DNA from: an uncultured bacterium
Lineage (GTDB): Bacteria; Patescibacteriota; Minisyncoccia; Moranbacterales; GWC2-37-73
Direction of reading: 5' to 3'
Assembly: GCA_903824515.1 (NCBI GenBank)
Contig: CAIJXA010000095.1
Location: 1-21,494 of the forward strand
DNA: 21,494 nucleotides
The notes below the pieces were generated by a model. It was given only the letters and a program-made list of their open reading frames with translations. It did not search any database and was not told the DNA's origin. Below are positions 20,119 through 21,494 of the stretch, one piece after another (within the stretch, counting starts at the first letter, position 1; each line of letters begins with the position of its first letter). Made by a program: the position numbers and the translations under genes.

Positions 20119-21174
20119 TTAATCTTTCCCCTTCTTTTTCTGTGCTTCTAAAACTTTTTTAATTTCACGATCAAAGTCAGAGATATATTCTCTATCCTGC
20201 CGAATTCTGAATTTTTTGTATTCCTTTAGCGCTAACGCCTTTGCAATTTCCTGGCTGATTTTGCCAGCATTACCAAGTATTTGCCGTTCATTAAGTTTCA
20301 AAAATGCATCCAATTTTAACACCCAGTCTTTCATACGCATAAGAATTCCACGCTGAGCTTGCATTTCCGCAAAATCAAGATACATTGTCACGATTCTATT
20401 GAGTTGATCAAGCTCTTTTTCATTTAAATAGTTTTTAGCAATAGCAACATCAGACTCTCGAATCTCACCTTTAGGTGAATTTTTCCAAACAGTGAGCCCC
20501 ATGTTAACTTTGGAGCTATTTACCCTTTCGTTTATTATTTCTGCAGCAGTTTTGCCAGAAATAGCAAAATGAAGTTTATTTTGCACGGTGGCAAAAAATT
20601 CTTTAGTAACCTCACTATTTGAAGAATAATCAGCACTACATTGTGAATATATGTCAGTAATTTTCTGATACATCCTTCTCTCACTTGAACGTATGTTTCT
20701 TATTCTTGCTAGCTGTTCTTCGAAATAATCTTTGCCAAAAATTGTATTGGGATTTTTCAATCGTTCATCATCCATTGTAAAGCCCTTGATAATATATTCT
20801 TTTAATCTTTCCGTTGCCCAAATGCGAAACTGTGTCGCTTGCGTTGAATTCACCCGATAACCAACTGAAATAATTGCGTCAAGATTATAGATCTCAATAT
20901 CTCTTACCACTTCGCGCTTTCCTTCAGTTTGAACTTGTGCAATTTTTGCACAAGTTGAATTTTTATCCAACTCGCCTTCTCTAAAAATATTTTGAAGATG
21001 TTTTGTAACCACACTTCTCTCCACACCAAAAAGTTCTGCAATTTTTGCCTGAGTAAGCCAAATATTTTCATCACGAAGAAAAATTTCGACCTTAATTTTG
21101 CCATTTGGCGTAGTGTAAAGAAGAAATTCCGTAAAGGTGTTGTTTGAAACGATTTGTTTATTCTTTTTGTTCAT
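20119..21174 (-). CDS. rhuM: RhuM-family protein
   Basis: 351 aa, full length for the family named after RhuM of Salmonella pathogenicity island 3. The N-terminal part is a winged-helix-like domain (NIWLTQAKIAELFGVERSVVTKHLQNIF) followed by conserved REVVRDIEIYNLDAIISVGYRVNS and QFRIWATERLKEYI. The C-terminal part has TMYLDFAEMQAQRG...MKDWVLKLDAFLKLNER, shared by the family. The molecular function is not established; homologs are often found near restriction-modification genes and in accessory DNA. No such gene is nearby. It has its own promoter and is likely an acquired gene. Confidence 0.93.
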   Translation of the reverse strand: MNKKNKQIVSNNTFTEFLLYTTPNGKIKVEIFLRDENIWLTQAKIAELFGVERSVVTKHLQNIFREGELDKNSTCAKIAQVQTEGKREVVRDIEIYNLDAIISVGYRVNSTQATQFRIWATERLKEYIIKGFTMDDERLKNPNTIFGKDYFEEQLARIRNIRSSERRMYQKITDIYSQCSADYSSNSEVTKEFFATVQNKLHFAISGKTAAEIINERVNSSKVNMGLTVWKNSPKGEIRESDVAIAKNYLNEKELDQLNRIVTMYLDFAEMQAQRGILMRMKDWVLKLDAFLKLNERQILGNAGKISQEIAKALALKEYKKFRIRQDREYISDFDREIKKVLEAQKKKGKD

Positions 21175-21201
21175 ATTTTTTCTTTACCTAATTATGGTGA
21201 T

Positions 21202-21230
21202 ATTATAACATCCCATTGTTTTGACTGCAA
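21202..21230 (-). promoter_or_regulatory. Promoter for the RhuM gene
   Basis: On the minus strand, TTGCAG (21225-21230) and TATAAT (21202-21207) with a 17-base spacer and a TGT extension. The start is near 21195, with AGGTAAAG before the ATG. Confidence 0.65.
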
Positions 21231-21260
21231 TACTTTTTTTTCTCGTTACAATATACTGAA

Positions 21261-21272
21261 ATATTGCAATAT
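21261..21272. repeat. 12-bp perfect palindrome
   Basis: ATATTGCAATAT lies upstream of the RhuM promoter and downstream of a plus-strand TACAAT/TATACT sequence. Possible protein-binding site. Confidence 0.4.
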
Positions 21273-21292
21273 CCGAGCTGAAGGAAAAATAG

Positions 21293-21314
21293 ACCTATAT
21301 ATTAATATATAGGT
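21293..21314. repeat. 22-bp perfect palindrome
   Basis: Arms ACCTATATATT and AATATATAGGT meet without a spacer. As DNA it could be an operator. As RNA it could form a hairpin with a forced small loop. Confidence 0.55.
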
Positions 21315-21349
21315 TTGGCTTAGCTAAAAGAGTCTGGTATGAAATCCAA

Positions 21350-21391
21350 AAAAAGGTTTCCGGAGGACCGTCCTCCGTAGAGTTCCTTTTT
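21350..21391 (+). terminator. Terminator hairpin without a visible gene
   Basis: AAAAAGG (21350-21356) pairs with CCTTTTT (21385-21391), enclosing CGGAGG-accgt-CCTCCG (21361-21377). No ORF precedes it on the plus strand, so it may end a short non-coding transcript. Confidence 0.6.
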
Positions 21392-21417
21392 CTTTCCCCG
21401 TATCTTGTATTTCGTAT

Positions 21418-21494
21418 TCGCATTCTGCACCCCTTCTGCACCATATGAAGTACGTAGGCGAAAAACAAGTGATGAGCGTTAAGAAATCGGCATA
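21418..21494. repeat. Dispersed repeat E, second copy, cut by the window edge
   Basis: CTGCACCATATGAAGT (21436-21451) and GGCGAAAAACAAGTGATGAG (21457-21476) with the bases after it match 18044-18112 without the central 16-base insert. In this copy the ATG at 21446 opens a frame starting MKYVGEKQVMSVKKSA that runs off the window, so a coding origin cannot be excluded. Confidence 0.65.

Overview
The window looks like chromosomal DNA of a member of the Candidate Phyla Radiation (Patescibacteria, most like Parcubacteria/Moranbacteria). This is an inference from AT-rich composition, a short AlaRS without the C-terminal C-Ala domain, a short HrcA, many small orphan ORFs, and intergenic DNA packed with short TA-rich repeats. 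TAA, TAG and TGA all end genes and no conserved gene has an in-frame TGA, so this is genetic code 11 and not the code 25 of Gracilibacteria/SR1. No rRNA, tRNA, CRISPR array, prophage or IS transposase was seen.

Layout. 1-3085 (+): a CorA-like divalent-cation channel with a structured leader, a four-helix-bundle protein, and cysteinyl-tRNA synthetase. 3086-4175: 1.1 kb of mainly repeat-filled DNA with a 52-aa gene and terminator on the minus strand, then a strong promoter and about 177-nt leader for dnaB. 4176-7660 (+): dnaB, recR and two orphan genes (172 and 160 aa). Each orphan gene has its own near-consensus promoter with a palindrome at the transcription start, and each is followed by a hairpin terminator. 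7796-12377 (-): rplU, alaS, three small orphan ORFs and mnmA. 12669-13292 (-): a lipoprotein; 13749-14054 (+): a 101-aa protein. 14196-17862 (-): the heat-shock cluster hrcA-grpE-dnaK, preceded by a CIRCE operator that overlaps the hrcA -35 box. A possible small RNA lies antiparallel between grpE and dnaK. 18442-18906 (-): a membrane-anchored orphan. 19099-19977 (+): three small membrane proteins ending in a terminator. 20119-21174 (-): a RhuM-family protein. The last 300 bases hold perfect palindromes, a terminator hairpin and a copy of a dispersed repeat.

The recognised genes are housekeeping: translation (cysS, alaS, rplU, mnmA), replication and repair (dnaB, recR), protein folding (hrcA, grpE, dnaK) and ion transport. 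The least explained parts are the 6461/7178 gene pair with matching promoter-operator layout, the small-RNA-like unit at 16329-16431, and TA-rich repeat families that sit directly against start codons and supply the stop codons of several genes.
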